Part shown: positions 7,384 to 16,556 of the stretch, piece after piece
Position numbering within the stretch: position 1 is the first letter of the stretch
How the letters are laid out: each line of letters starts with the position of its first letter
NCBI GenBank assembly: GCA_020627905.1
Contig: JAHDFZ010000006.1
Location: 1-35,427, forward strand
Direction of reading: 5' to 3'
Source: Verrucomicrobiota bacterium
GTDB lineage: Bacteria > Verrucomicrobiota > Verrucomicrobiia > Verrucomicrobiales > DEV007
Length of the DNA: 35,427 nucleotides
Translations under genes and position numbers: made by a program
The notes under the pieces: model-generated
What the model was told of the DNA's origin: nothing
The model's input: only the letters and a program-made list of their open reading frames with translations
Databases searched by the model: none

Positions 7384-8688
7384 TTACGAAACCAGAAGCA
7401 GGGGATTCTCGATCAAACGTTGCAGTTCGGCAAGGAATTGTGCACCGACAGCGCCATCAATTACGCGGTGATCGCAGCTCATGCCGATCCACATGCGCTG
7501 ACCCGGGACGATCTGATTGTTTGCATCGACCACTGGCACTTTCTTAATGGTGCCGATCGAGAGGATCGCTGACTGCGGCGGATTGATGATGGCATCGAAG
7601 TTGACCACGCCATAGGCACCGAGGTTTGAGATGGTAATGGTGCCATCCTGCATCTCCTCTGGAGCCAGCTTCTTGTTGCGGGCGCGACCTGCAAGGTCTT
7701 TGATCTCTGCAGCGAGATCCTTGATCGACTTATCCTGAGCCGAACGAATGACAGGCGTGACAAGACCCTCATCGATCGCAACAGCGACGGAGAGATTCAC
7801 ATCTCCATACTGATAAATTTCATCGCCCGCAAAGGAAGCGTTCACCTGTGGCACGGCGCAGGTAGCGAGCACGGTCGCTCGCATGATGAAATCGTTAACG
7901 GTATACTTCGGACCGTCATTGGCGAGGCTTGCCTCATTGACCTTGGCGCGCAGGGTCATCAGCGGCTCGGTATCGACCTCGATGTTCAGGTAGAAGTGCG
8001 GGATGGTGGTTTTTGACTCAAGCAGACGCTGAGCGATCACCCGACGCATACCGGAGAGACCGACCGTCTCGTCACCAGCGAGCTTGCTCTCGGGGACGAG
8101 CCCCAGATCGCTTCCCCCTCCCCCACCGGAGGCGAGGTAATCGAGATCTGCTTTGACTACGCGGCCACCGGGACCGGTGCCCCGAACGCGGGAAATGTCG
8201 ATGCCGCGTTCTTCAGCAAGCTTCCGAGCGAGAGGTGAGGCTTTCACACGCTCACCGTCGGGACGAGTTGAGCTACCCACTGGCGCAGCCTTAGGCTTTG
8301 GTGGTTTGGTCGTTGGTTGAGGAGCAGCGGCGGCAGGTGCAGCAGCTGGTGCCGGAGCGTCCTCGGCGGGAGCAGCTTCCTCTGTGGCTTCTTCTTCCTT
8401 CGTCTCAGGACCAGCTGGCGGGGTGTCAGCATCAGCCGGTGGCTCCTCCCCCTCTTCGAGGACGAGAGCGAGGGTCGCACCGAGGGGTGCGGCTGCCCCT
8501 TCCGGAACGTAGATTTTGTGGATGATCCCCTCCTCGAAGGAAGGCATCGTCATGGTTGCTTTATCAGTTTCGACCTCGGCGACTTCTTCGTCGATGGTGA
8601 TGGTATCGCCTTCTTTCTTGAGCCACTTGACGAGGGTGCCCTCGGTCATCGTGTCGCTCAGTTTTGGCATAGTTAGGTAGGAAGCCAT
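7384..8688 (-). CDS. pdhC: Dihydrolipoamide acetyltransferase (E2) of pyruvate dehydrogenase
   Basis: 434 residues. It carries acetyl groups on a swinging lipoyl arm and transfers them to CoA. Domain order: one lipoyl domain (about 1-77, lipoylated K43 in ETDKATM), a long Ala/Pro/Glu-rich flexible linker (about 85-140), a peripheral subunit-binding domain (about 149-187, KASPLARKLAEERGIDISRV), a second short Gly-rich linker, then the catalytic domain ending in DHRVIDG with H407 and D411. A single lipoyl domain is as in alpha-proteobacterial and mitochondrial-type complexes rather than the three-domain E. coli enzyme. It lies 38 bases after pdhB. Confidence 0.96.
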   Translation of the reverse strand: MASYLTMPKLSDTMTEGTLVKWLKKEGDTITIDEEVAEVETDKATMTMPSFEEGIIHKIYVPEGAAAPLGATLALVLEEGEEPPADADTPPAGPETKEEEATEEAAPAEDAPAPAAAPAAAAPQPTTKPPKPKAAPVGSSTRPDGERVKASPLARKLAEERGIDISRVRGTGPGGRVVKADLDYLASGGGGGSDLGLVPESKLAGDETVGLSGMRRVIAQRLLESKTTIPHFYLNIEVDTEPLMTLRAKVNEASLANDGPKYTVNDFIMRATVLATCAVPQVNASFAGDEIYQYGDVNLSVAVAIDEGLVTPVIRSAQDKSIKDLAAEIKDLAGRARNKKLAPEEMQDGTITISNLGAYGVVNFDAIINPPQSAILSIGTIKKVPVVDANNQIVPGQRMWIGMSCDHRVIDGAVGAQFLAELQRLIENPLLLVS

Positions 8689-8726
8689 AAGAATAGAAAA
8701 TTCAGGTGCGGAGATTCAGTCAGATA

Positions 8727-9722
8727 CTAACAAATAGAGAGTGCTCGCTCGACGATCTCATCTGCCTGTGGCAGCTGGAGCTTTTCGATCGGCGGGCTGT
8801 AGAAGGCAGGAGCGTCTGCACTGGTGATGCGCAGAACCGGAGCATCGAGATCGTCAAAGGCCTGCTCCATGATCATGGATGAGATCTGAGCACCCACGCC
8901 GCAGAAGGGTTTGTTCTCCTCGATGTAAATCGCACGGTGGGTTTTCCGGACCGACTCCATGATCGTCTGCTCATCCAACGGACGGATGCTGCGAAGGTCG
9001 ACCACTTCAGCGTTGATGTTGTGCTTCTCCGCAAGGATCTCGGCAGCCTCCAGAGAGGTGATCACGGCCCGACCGTGGGCGATGAGAGAGATATCTGTGC
9101 CCTCGCGCTTTACTTTCGCTCTCCCGATCGGAACGAGCAACTCGCCATCTTCCAGCTCATCGTTCGATGGCACCTCAGCGGTCTGTCCGTAGAGCACCGT
9201 GCTCTCCATAAAGTAAACTGGGTCATTGTCACGAATGGCACTCTTAATGAGCCCCTTTGCGTCATAGGCGTCGGATGGGCTGACGACCTTCAGACCCGGC
9301 ATATTCGCGAAAATGTTCTCAGGCGTATGGGAGTGAGTCGCACCTACGTTCGTTCCACCGTTAGCAGGTCCACGCACCACGATGGGGCAGTTGACCAGGC
9401 CACCGGACATATAGCGGCAGGTGGCTGCGTTGTTCATCATCTGGTCAAAAGCGACGTAGGCGAAGCTGTAGAACATGAGCTCCATCACCGGGCGGATCCC
9501 CAGCATGCTCGCGCCGATACCCATACCGATGAAGCCCGCCTCGGAGATCGGTGCATCCACGAGACGCTTGTCGCCCCACTTTTCCCAGAGACCTTCGGTG
9601 ACCTTGTAGGCACCATTGTATTCGGCGACCTCTTCTCCAATGATTACGACATTGTCGTCATGGGCCAGCTCTTCATCCAGTCCCTCACGGAGAGCTTCAC
9701 GGTAAGTAATCTGTCTTGGCAT
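8727..9722 (-). CDS. pdhB: Pyruvate dehydrogenase E1 component, beta subunit
   Basis: 331 residues, the standard length for the alpha2beta2-type E1 beta chain. With PdhA it decarboxylates pyruvate using thiamine diphosphate. Recognisable segments: ITYREALREGLDEELAHD at the N-terminus, VIIGEEVAEYNGAYKVTEGL, DAPISEAGFIGMGIGA, the RGPANGGTNVGATHSH segment contacting the partner subunit, and the C-terminal transketolase domain with EVVDLRSIRPLDEQTI. It lies 38 bases after pdhA and before pdhC in the same direction. Confidence 0.97.
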   Translation of the reverse strand: MPRQITYREALREGLDEELAHDDNVVIIGEEVAEYNGAYKVTEGLWEKWGDKRLVDAPISEAGFIGMGIGASMLGIRPVMELMFYSFAYVAFDQMMNNAATCRYMSGGLVNCPIVVRGPANGGTNVGATHSHTPENIFANMPGLKVVSPSDAYDAKGLIKSAIRDNDPVYFMESTVLYGQTAEVPSNDELEDGELLVPIGRAKVKREGTDISLIAHGRAVITSLEAAEILAEKHNINAEVVDLRSIRPLDEQTIMESVRKTHRAIYIEENKPFCGVGAQISSMIMEQAFDDLDAPVLRITSADAPAFYSPPIEKLQLPQADEIVERALSIC

Positions 9723-9760
9723 TACAAATTCGTTTAAAGTTAGATTAACGGTTCGTTAGA

Positions 9761-10846
9761 TTAACCGTGGAAAAAGTGACGGCCGGTGCGACCTGCTTCG
9801 GTGTTGTTGTCGACCTCCCAGTAAATGTCATCAAAGATTTCTGACTCCTCGGGGAAAGGACTCTTGATGGCGAAGTCCGCCGCATCGTTCGCTTCTTTCT
9901 GAGCCTCCTGATTCATCGCTTTGAAATCCTCTTCGGTAAGGATGCCCTCTGCGATAAGGTCGTCTTTCATGAACTGGATAGGATCATGCTTATCCATGTA
10001 GGTCTTGATCTCTTCCTTTGTCCGGTATTTCTCTGCGTTGGCATCTGCCACCGAGTGACCTTTATGACGATAGGTAGCGATCTCGAGGAGAGTCGGCTTT
10101 GACTCATTGTGCGCACGCTCAACAGCTTTCTGCACACCAGCGCGAATCTCATAAATACTCACGCCATCGATTTTATCCCAGGCCATGTTGTAGCCCTCGG
10201 CACGAGCAGCGAGCCCCTCCTCCGGGAACGCAGATGAACGGGCTTGTGATGTCCCCATGGAATAACCATTGTTCTCAATGATGTAGATGACTGGCAGATC
10301 CCAAAGTGCCGCGAGGTTTAGGGCTTCGTGAAAAGCACCCTGATTGATTGCACCATCACCAAGGTAGCAAAGACAGCAACCCTTCTTGCCCTGATACTTG
10401 ACGGCATAGGCGAGACCTGCTCCGAGAGGAGTCTGCCCACCAACGATCCCGTGGCCACCCCAGTAATTTTTGTCCGGTGCGAAATAGTGCATCGAGCCAC
10501 CCTTTCCTTTCGAACAGCCGGTCGCTTTTCCGAAGACCTCCGCCATACACTCATCCATGCCCATACCGACAGCGAGAGCGTGTCCGTGATCACGATAAGC
10601 AGTAATGACATGGTCATCATCACCGAGCAGCGAGATCGATCCGACGGCGACACTCTCCTGGCCGATGTATAAGTGAAGGAAGCCACCAATCGAACCATTT
10701 AAGTAATGCTTCAAAGAGGTCTGCTCGAACTTACGGATGCGAACCATCTCGCGGAGAAGGTCGAGCTTATCTTCTTTAGAAAGCGACGCATTGATCGCGG
10801 CCTCCTTGTGGTCTGTCTGCGCGGAAGTTTTCGTTTTAGCTGCCAT
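9761..10846 (-). CDS. pdhA: Pyruvate dehydrogenase E1 component, alpha subunit
   Basis: 361 residues with the start placed at 10846 (MAAKTKTSAQTDHKEA). The frame stays open 34 codons further, but that part does not look like a PdhA N-terminus and lies in the control region shared with mnmG. The thiamine-diphosphate motif is GDGAINQG through IENNGYSMGTS. HGHALAVGMGMDECMAEVFG, KGKGGSMHYF, GGHGIVGGQTPLGAG and YRHKGHSVAD are also typical. This is the first gene of the operon. It is transcribed away from mnmG, and the 178-base space between them holds a parS-like palindrome and a 7-bp dyad that may be an operator. Confidence 0.96.
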   Translation of the reverse strand: MAAKTKTSAQTDHKEAAINASLSKEDKLDLLREMVRIRKFEQTSLKHYLNGSIGGFLHLYIGQESVAVGSISLLGDDDHVITAYRDHGHALAVGMGMDECMAEVFGKATGCSKGKGGSMHYFAPDKNYWGGHGIVGGQTPLGAGLAYAVKYQGKKGCCLCYLGDGAINQGAFHEALNLAALWDLPVIYIIENNGYSMGTSQARSSAFPEEGLAARAEGYNMAWDKIDGVSIYEIRAGVQKAVERAHNESKPTLLEIATYRHKGHSVADANAEKYRTKEEIKTYMDKHDPIQFMKDDLIAEGILTEEDFKAMNQEAQKEANDAADFAIKSPFPEESEIFDDIYWEVDNNTEAGRTGRHFFHG

Positions 10847-10926
10847 TCGATGAGAAAAAATGAACCGATGTTGGAAGGGGGCGGACAGTAGCGTAATGTA
10901 AGCAGATTGAAACTTAGAATCGCAGT

Positions 10927-10956
10927 TTTCCGAAAGTTTTATACCCATATCGGAAA
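10927..10956. promoter_or_regulatory. Dyad in the pdhA/mnmG intergenic region
   Basis: TTTCCGA at 10927-10933 and TCGGAAA at 10950-10956 form a perfect 7-bp inverted repeat with a 16-bp spacer. On the minus strand the spacer contains GGTATAAAAC, which resembles a -10 region for pdhA. The layout would suit a repressor covering the promoter, but no regulator is identified. Confidence 0.35.
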
Positions 10957-10987
10957 CGCATCTGATTCTGCCAAAAAATCAGCAGAG

Positions 10988-11003
10988 TGTTCCACGTGGA
11001 ACA
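10988..11003. promoter_or_regulatory. parS-like ParB-binding palindrome (site 1)
   Basis: TGTTCCACGTGGAACA, a perfect 16-bp palindrome. The widely conserved chromosomal parS site (for example TGTTCCACGTGAAACA in Bacillus subtilis) differs at one base. It sits between the divergent pdhA and mnmG genes, 21 bases before the mnmG start. Chromosomal parS sites cluster near the replication origin and often lie close to mnmG (gidA), which supports the call. Confidence 0.85.
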
Positions 11004-11024
11004 TTTCTTTTTCCTTCTTCTCTG

Positions 11025-12878
11025 ATGTATACCTTTCCCAAGAATTATGATGTCATCGTCGTCGGTGGCGGTCACGCTGGCGTGGAAGCTGCCCTTGCAG
11101 CTTCCCGCGCAGGTGCACAAGTTGCGCTTCTCTCTCAGAATCTCGACACACTCGGACAAATGTCCTGCAACCCTGCCATCGGCGGGCTGGGCAAAGGGCA
11201 TATGGTGAGAGAGATTGATGCCCTAGGCGGCATGATGGGCGAGAACGCGGACGCGACCGGCATCCAGTTTCGGACACTCAATGCAAAGAAGGGACCGAGC
11301 GTTCGCGCGCCGCGCGTGCAATGCGATAAGAAGGCCTATCAGTTTCGGATGAAATGGCTGATCGAAGGTGCGCCCGGTATCGAGCTGCATCAGGGCAACG
11401 TCCAGCGCTTGGTTGTCGAAGACGACGAGGTGAAAGGTATCGAGACGGCCCTTGGCGTCCGCCTCAATGGGAAGTCAGTGATCATTACTACCGGAACATT
11501 TATGCGTGGCCTCATGCATGTCGGAAAACAAAACCAACAGGGCGGTCGCATGGGGGATGCAACATCCACCCTTTCTGATGACCTGCTGCGCCTTGGTTTT
11601 GCCGTTGAGAGATTCAAAACAGGCACCCCCTGTCGCATCAATGCCCGTTCCGTCGATTTCAGCAAATGCGACAGACAGGAAGGTGATTCCCCCGCCCCAC
11701 GTTTCTCTTTTGGACACTCCCCTACGGATCACGATCCGAAGGAGCATTTCTTTACGCTCAATGATCCCAACGAGCAATTGTTCCACGTGGAACAATTGCC
11801 CTGCTGGATCAGCTACACCAACCAGACCACACACGAATCAATCCTCGCCAACCTGGAACACTCTCCGATGTATTCCGGCATCATCGAGGGCGTCGGCCCT
11901 CGCTACTGCCCTTCGATCGAGGACAAAGTCGTTCGCTTCGCAGACAAGGAGCGCCACCAGGTCTTTCTGGAGCCTGAAGGTCGGCAGACGACTGAATACT
12001 ATATCAATGGGGTCTCCACCTCACTCCCCTTCGAGGTGCAATACGAATTCCTGCGCACCATTCCGGGCTTAGAAGATGTCGAGATCATACGACCCGGCTA
12101 TGCCGTGGAATATGACTACTGCCCACCCACACAACTCCTCCCGACCCTTGAAACGAAAACGATCGAGGGACTCTACTTCGCGGGACAGATCAACGGCACC
12201 TCAGGATATGAAGAAGCGGCCGGTCAGGGACTCATCGCCGGCACCAATGCGGCGTTAAGAGCTGACGGCAAGCCTGCTTTCACCCTTGGACGCGATGAAG
12301 CCTACATCGGCGTGATGATCGACGACCTGGTCACTAAAGGAACGGAGGAACCTTACCGGATGTTTACCAGTCGCGCGGAACACCGCCTTCTCCTGCGCCA
12401 TGATAATGCCGATCTCCGCCTCACCGCAAAAGCTCACGAAGCAGGCCTCGTCACCCAGAGCACTCTCCGGCGGGTCAAAGAAAAATCCGCTAAGATCGCC
12501 GCTCTCAGAGAGCAACTTGAGACCACCCATACCGCCGAAGGTTCACTCGCCAAGTGGCTCCGACGCCCTGAGGTCACTTGGGAGCAATATCCTGAACATC
12601 TGCGAGCGAGCGCCACAGCAGATACATGGGAACAAGTTCAGATCGACATCAAATACGAAGGCTACATCAAGCGAGAAAAAGAGATGCTCGCCAAAACCCG
12701 CCGCCTGGACAACAAGGAGATTCCCCTGAACCTCGACTATGAGGACATCACCGGACTCAAGACCGAGGCAAAACAAAAACTGAATCACATCAAGCCTACG
12801 ACCCTCGGTCAGGCCAGCCGCATCTCAGGGATCACGCCGGCCGATATCTCCCTACTTGCCGTGTGGATGGAGAAGTGA
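11025..12878 (+). CDS. mnmG: tRNA uridine 5-carboxymethylaminomethyl modification enzyme MnmG (GidA)
   Basis: 617 residues, close to the 629 of E. coli MnmG. With MnmE it modifies the wobble uridine (U34) of certain tRNAs, using FAD. Motifs: the N-terminal FAD-binding GGGHAG at 14-19, [79 protein letters not shown] and the C-terminal [17 protein letters not shown]. The coding region includes a parS-like palindrome translated as LFHVEQ just before LPCWISYT; this looks like a small addition relative to E. coli MnmG. In many bacteria this gene neighbours rsmG-parA-parB near oriC, but here it is followed by nadC. Confidence 0.97.
   Translation: MYTFPKNYDVIVVGGGHAGVEAALAASRAGAQVALLSQNLDTLGQMSCNPAIGGLGKGHMVREIDALGGMMGENADATGIQFRTLNAKKGPSVRAPRVQCDKKAYQFRMKWLIEGAPGIELHQGNVQRLVVEDDEVKGIETALGVRLNGKSVIITTGTFMRGLMHVGKQNQQGGRMGDATSTLSDDLLRLGFAVERFKTGTPCRINARSVDFSKCDRQEGDSPAPRFSFGHSPTDHDPKEHFFTLNDPNEQLFHVEQLPCWISYTNQTTHESILANLEHSPMYSGIIEGVGPRYCPSIEDKVVRFADKERHQVFLEPEGRQTTEYYINGVSTSLPFEVQYEFLRTIPGLEDVEIIRPGYAVEYDYCPPTQLLPTLETKTIEGLYFAGQINGTSGYEEAAGQGLIAGTNAALRADGKPAFTLGRDEAYIGVMIDDLVTKGTEEPYRMFTSRAEHRLLLRHDNADLRLTAKAHEAGLVTQSTLRRVKEKSAKIAALREQLETTHTAEGSLAKWLRRPEVTWEQYPEHLRASATADTWEQVQIDIKYEGYIKREKEMLAKTRRLDNKEIPLNLDYEDITGLKTEAKQKLNHIKPTTLGQASRISGITPADISLLAVWMEK
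11775..11798. promoter_or_regulatory. parS-like palindrome inside mnmG (site 2)
   Basis: A perfect 24-bp palindrome whose 16-bp core (11779-11794) is identical to site 1, TGTTCCACGTGGAACA, extended on both sides by CAAT/ATTG. It is within the mnmG coding sequence and is read as LFHVEQ. Two identical copies 791 bp apart are very unlikely by chance and support a ParB-loading role. Confidence 0.88.
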
Positions 12879-12889
12879 GATCATGCAGC

Positions 12890-13747
12890 ATGATCCCCTC
12901 TCATGCCCAGACTCTCATTGAGCTTGCTCTCGCTGAAGACCTCTCCGACATCGGCGACCTGACTAGCCAGGCTTTCATCAGCGACGACCATCGCTCAGAG
13001 GCGCTCGTGCGCGTCCGCGAGACCGGAGTCATTTCCGGCCAGCAGCTCGTCCCACCGATTCTCCAGGCTGTCGACCCGCGCCTGAGCTACAAGCAAACGG
13101 TGGCCGACGGTCAATTCGTGGACACCCTAGCCGAGATCGGGTCCATTACCGGTCCAAGTCGAAGCATTCTCACCGCCGAGCGAACCGTTCTCAACTTCCT
13201 CCAGCGTTTGTCGGGTATCGCGACGATCAGTCGCTCCTATGCAAACGCCGTCGCGCATACGGATGCGGTCATCCTCGACACGCGCAAAACGACTCCCGGT
13301 TGGAGAGCACTCGAAAAGCAGGCGGTGGCCCATGGTGGAGCCACCAATCACCGGATCGGTCTCTACGATGCCGTGATGATCAAAGACAACCATCTCGTCT
13401 GCATCAAAGACCAAACTGATCTCACCCAACACCTTTCTGCCCTGCGCGCAGCCCATCCGGAGCTGAAGATCGAGTTCGAGGCCGACAACCTGCAACAGGC
13501 CGAAGCCTTCCTGGAACTACCGGAAGTCGACGTCATCCTCCTCGATAATATGAGCAATGACGAACTAAGGGCAGCCGTAGACCTTCGGGATCGCCGAGCA
13601 CCAGGGAAGAAAATTGAAGCCTCAGGCGGGGTCAACCTCGATACAGTCGTCGGCATCGCCGAGACCGGTGTCGACTTTATTTCCGTGGGTGCCCTGACCC
13701 ACTCTGTGAAGGCTCTCGACATCGGACTCGATTATCCTGAATCATAA
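12890..13747 (+). CDS. nadC: Nicotinate-nucleotide pyrophosphorylase (quinolinate phosphoribosyltransferase)
   Basis: 285 residues. It converts quinolinate and PRPP to nicotinate mononucleotide, CO2 and pyrophosphate in de novo NAD synthesis. The start is set at the ATG 12890 (MIPSHAQTLIELALAEDL), 11 bases after the mnmG stop; an upstream GTG at 12863 overlaps mnmG and adds nothing family-like. Motifs: ERTVLNFLQRLSGIAT, the substrate loop DTRKTTPGWRALEKQAV, GGATNHRIGLYDAVMIKDNHL, VILLDNM, EASGGV and ISVGALTHS. Length and motifs match the family fully. It appears to be co-transcribed with mnmG and birA. Confidence 0.96.
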   Translation: MIPSHAQTLIELALAEDLSDIGDLTSQAFISDDHRSEALVRVRETGVISGQQLVPPILQAVDPRLSYKQTVADGQFVDTLAEIGSITGPSRSILTAERTVLNFLQRLSGIATISRSYANAVAHTDAVILDTRKTTPGWRALEKQAVAHGGATNHRIGLYDAVMIKDNHLVCIKDQTDLTQHLSALRAAHPELKIEFEADNLQQAEAFLELPEVDVILLDNMSNDELRAAVDLRDRRAPGKKIEASGGVNLDTVVGIAETGVDFISVGALTHSVKALDIGLDYPES

Positions 13748-13754
13748 ATCGCTG

Positions 13755-14573
13755 ATGGATCCATCCACGTTCTATGAACGGGCTAGCTCGGCGCTACCCA
13801 GCGAACTCGCCACGCGCTTCACTCCCGAGACGTTTACTCACCTGCAGGACACTGCCTCTACCAACGATGATCTTCGTGAAGGCTTATCAGCGGGCACCTT
13901 CGCTCCAGATCACGTCGTGGTCGCCGAACACCAGACGAAAGGTCGCGGACGCCGAGGAGACAAATGGGAGGCTCCGCCGGGAAAAAATCTTCTCTTCTCC
14001 CTCGCCCATCGCCTGCCAGCAGATCAGACTCGCTGGCCATTGCTACCCCTGCTGACTGGTGAATGCGTCGCCCGCTCCTGCGCATCACTCCTGGATTCCG
14101 ACACAAGAGTGGAGATCAAATGGCCGAATGACATCTACCTCAATGATAAAAAGGCCGCCGGCATCCTCGTTGAGACTGTCATGACGCCGACTCCCTGCGC
14201 GATCATCGGAATCGGTATCAACGTCAATCTGCAGCTTTCTGATCTCCCGAGCGAATTGCAAAACCACGCGACATCTCTACGCGAAGAGCTCGGGTGCCAA
14301 TCATCTATTGCATTTCTGTTAGGCCTAACTCTTTCTCATTTGTATCAGATCGACCTGATGGATGCTCCCAGCATTTTGTGTTCCCTCGACTGGATCCGTA
14401 GTCATGACTGGCTATCTGGAAAGGGAGTCCACGTCACCCTGCCGGACGGATCATTTCTCATCGGCGAGGCACGAGGATTCGCCGACCGCGGCGCGCTCAT
14501 CGTGGAAGACTCAGAGAATGCTTTCCATCAGGTTGTCAGTGCAGAGAAGGTTACCGTTCTCGGCTCCCGATGA
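13755..14573 (+). CDS. birA: Biotin--[acetyl-CoA-carboxylase] ligase
   Basis: 272 residues. It attaches biotin to AccB, whose gene lies at 21331-21822. The ligase core shows GRGRRGDKW (residues 63-71), the biotin-loop motif, then KWPNDIYLNDKKAAGILVE and IIGIGINVN, and a C-terminal SH3-like beta domain (GKGVHVTLPDGSFLIGEARGF). The first 25 residues are not a helix-turn-helix, so this is the monofunctional class lacking the repressor domain of E. coli BirA. It starts seven bases after nadC, implying co-transcription. Confidence 0.95.
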   Translation: MDPSTFYERASSALPSELATRFTPETFTHLQDTASTNDDLREGLSAGTFAPDHVVVAEHQTKGRGRRGDKWEAPPGKNLLFSLAHRLPADQTRWPLLPLLTGECVARSCASLLDSDTRVEIKWPNDIYLNDKKAAGILVETVMTPTPCAIIGIGINVNLQLSDLPSELQNHATSLREELGCQSSIAFLLGLTLSHLYQIDLMDAPSILCSLDWIRSHDWLSGKGVHVTLPDGSFLIGEARGFADRGALIVEDSENAFHQVVSAEKVTVLGSR

Positions 14574-14640
14574 AGTTTCTCGTTGTTCTACGCCAGCATC
14601 ATTCCTATCGTCCCTCACCACTTCTCCCAACCGATCCTTG

Positions 14641-15360
14641 ATGACCGACTTCGTTTACGCCAATGACTTTCAATTTTCCGAAAGCTCGACATTACGCTTC
14701 TTTCACCAATTCCTGAAGGGGATGGTGCACAAGCAAAATAACCTGATCGGTGTGATCCGCGGTTTCTCCAGCCCAGTGCTCTTCGACGAAGGGCTGGATG
14801 AAGGCGGACGGGAAAACCTCGATCAGGTCCAACAGTCAGCGCTGACATTTCAAAATCTCAACGAGAAGGTCCTATCCGCAGCAGGCATCGGCAGATGCGA
14901 CGACGGCACCGTCTCCCTGTCTCAAATGCTCCCTTTCTGGACAGAGAAAATCGAGACTCACGCCTCCGCATCAAACACGGCCGTTAACTGGGCAGTCTCT
15001 GATGATATGTCTCCCGTTCGCGGGGATAACACGAAGCTCACCCAGATCCTGATGGAACTGATCAAAAACGCGACGGATGCCGCGACTGGTGAAGGAAGCC
15101 ATGCTGTCGGGATCGAAATCTCGCCGTCGACGGACTTCCCGTCTGCTACCGCAATCACCATCCGAAATCCTACCGTTCAGTCCTACACCTCGACACAGTT
15201 AGAGACCCTCTTCCGGCCGTTCGAGACTCAGAAAAGCGGTGAGCACTTCGGACTTGGCCTCACACTGGCGGCGGTTCTATCTGCTCAGATGGATTTCAAA
15301 CTTGCCATCCAATCCGCAGATCAGACCTTCGCAGCACGCCTGATCCTGCCAAACGCATAA
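14641..15360 (+). CDS. Soluble histidine-kinase-like protein with degenerate ATP-binding motif
   Basis: 239 residues from the ATG at 14641; the open frame further upstream overlaps birA in another frame and is not family-like. A helical phosphotransfer-type region contains H30 in MVHKQNNLIGVIRGF, resembling the HDxNNLL version of the H-box. An HATPase_c domain follows, with an N-box (LMELIKNATDA, N143) and a G2 box (GLGL, 204-207). The G1 box, normally DxGxG, is replaced by NPTVQ (residues 176-180). No transmembrane or sensor domain is present. It may be a weak or inactive kinase, or a scaffold or phosphotransfer protein. No intact response regulator is encoded in the window. Confidence 0.78.
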   Translation: MTDFVYANDFQFSESSTLRFFHQFLKGMVHKQNNLIGVIRGFSSPVLFDEGLDEGGRENLDQVQQSALTFQNLNEKVLSAAGIGRCDDGTVSLSQMLPFWTEKIETHASASNTAVNWAVSDDMSPVRGDNTKLTQILMELIKNATDAATGEGSHAVGIEISPSTDFPSATAITIRNPTVQSYTSTQLETLFRPFETQKSGEHFGLGLTLAAVLSAQMDFKLAIQSADQTFAARLILPNA

Positions 15361-15394
15361 CCCCCGCCGTTTCGGGTCTCGCCATCACTGAAAC

Positions 15395-16552
15395 ATGCTC
15401 GGCAAAAATAAGGATCTCTACGATCAGGCGCAGGCTGCTCACGGCCGCAATGACTTTGAATATGCCGTGGCCTGTTATGAGCAACTGATCTCTCGCGGTT
15501 TCACCTCTGCGAAGGTTTATCGTGCCCTATCAGCCTCGGCCTACCGAAGCGGCATGTATCTGCTATCGAAGCGCGCAGCACATGAAGCCTTGGCCCAAAA
15601 CCCCGAACGCCATCAGGCGAGATTTCAACTCGGCCTCAGCCAGCTCATGCTGGGAGACTGGAATCAGGGTTGGGATAACTACCGGGCTGTAGAAGCCTTC
15701 GCGCCCCCCCGAGAGGACGTGCCCGCACATTTGCGCTGGCAGGGAGAACGACTGGATGAACAGACCCTGATCATCTTTGACGAGCAAGGCTATGGAGACA
15801 CCATCATGTTCGGTCGGCTTGCGGAGCGTATCCAGCGCGAGCTTGCTCCGAACATCGTCTGGCAGATGAGGCAGGCGCTCAGGCCGCTGTGGGCTCAAAA
15901 TCGGCATCTTGGCGATGTCGTTACCGCTTCGAAGATCACAGACTTCCGCTGGACCCGGACTTCGGACTTGCCCTACCTCCTGAACCTGCAGCCAGAGGAA
16001 GCCGAATTTTACGAGCCTTACCTGCACATCACCCAGGCCACCGTCGCGACGAATCCTCTCCCAACTCCGGAACGACTCGATCCGGCGATCAAAAAAGTCG
16101 GCATCGTGTGGAATGGCAGCGATGGCGAGCGAGGGATCGTAACGCCGCGCAGCGTGCCGTTCGACGCTTTCCGACCGATCCTCGATCTCGCCGAAGAGTG
16201 CGGCATCCACTTCTTCCACCTGCAGAACCGCTCTTCCTCAGAACTTCTCACGGAGCATGGCTATGAAGCCCACGTAACCGAGCTTCACGAGTCTCTCGGC
16301 AGCTTTCTCGACACAGCCGCCTATATGATGCAGCTGGATCTCATCATCACGGTCGACACCGCCCAGGCCCATTTAGCCGCCGCACTCGGATGCCCTGTCT
16401 GGATGCTTCTTCCACGCTTTGCAGATGCACGCTGGGGACCTCCCTCTCGATACAGCCCGTGGTATCCGGATCTACCGATCTACCGCCAGACCGTTTACCA
16501 AGACTGGACCGCACCGATTGATGACATCGTCGCTGATCTCCGGGAATGGTGA
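15395..16552 (+). CDS. TPR-containing glycosyltransferase family 9-like protein (copy 1)
   Basis: 385 residues. The N-terminal third carries about three TPR-like helical pairs (residues 5-100). The rest resembles the GT9/heptosyltransferase-like fold seen in many TPR glycosyltransferases: FDEQGYGDTIMFGRLAERI, VGIVWNGSD, FFHLQN, a conserved VDTAQAHLAAALGCPVWMLLP and a C-terminal SPWYPDLPIYRQ. The acceptor is unknown; heptosyl or other sugar transfer to a protein or cell envelope is plausible. A paralogue of the same architecture lies at 18735-19916. The stop is four bases from the convergent sigma-54 regulator gene. Confidence 0.8.
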   Translation: MLGKNKDLYDQAQAAHGRNDFEYAVACYEQLISRGFTSAKVYRALSASAYRSGMYLLSKRAAHEALAQNPERHQARFQLGLSQLMLGDWNQGWDNYRAVEAFAPPREDVPAHLRWQGERLDEQTLIIFDEQGYGDTIMFGRLAERIQRELAPNIVWQMRQALRPLWAQNRHLGDVVTASKITDFRWTRTSDLPYLLNLQPEEAEFYEPYLHITQATVATNPLPTPERLDPAIKKVGIVWNGSDGERGIVTPRSVPFDAFRPILDLAEECGIHFFHLQNRSSSELLTEHGYEAHVTELHESLGSFLDTAAYMMQLDLIITVDTAQAHLAAALGCPVWMLLPRFADARWGPPSRYSPWYPDLPIYRQTVYQDWTAPIDDIVADLREW

Positions 16553-16556
16553 GCAG

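Noticed and set aside
8937-9737. Long open frame antisense to pdhB (266 residues)
   Set aside because: Shadow of the strongly conserved pdhB gene; no own start signal or domain.
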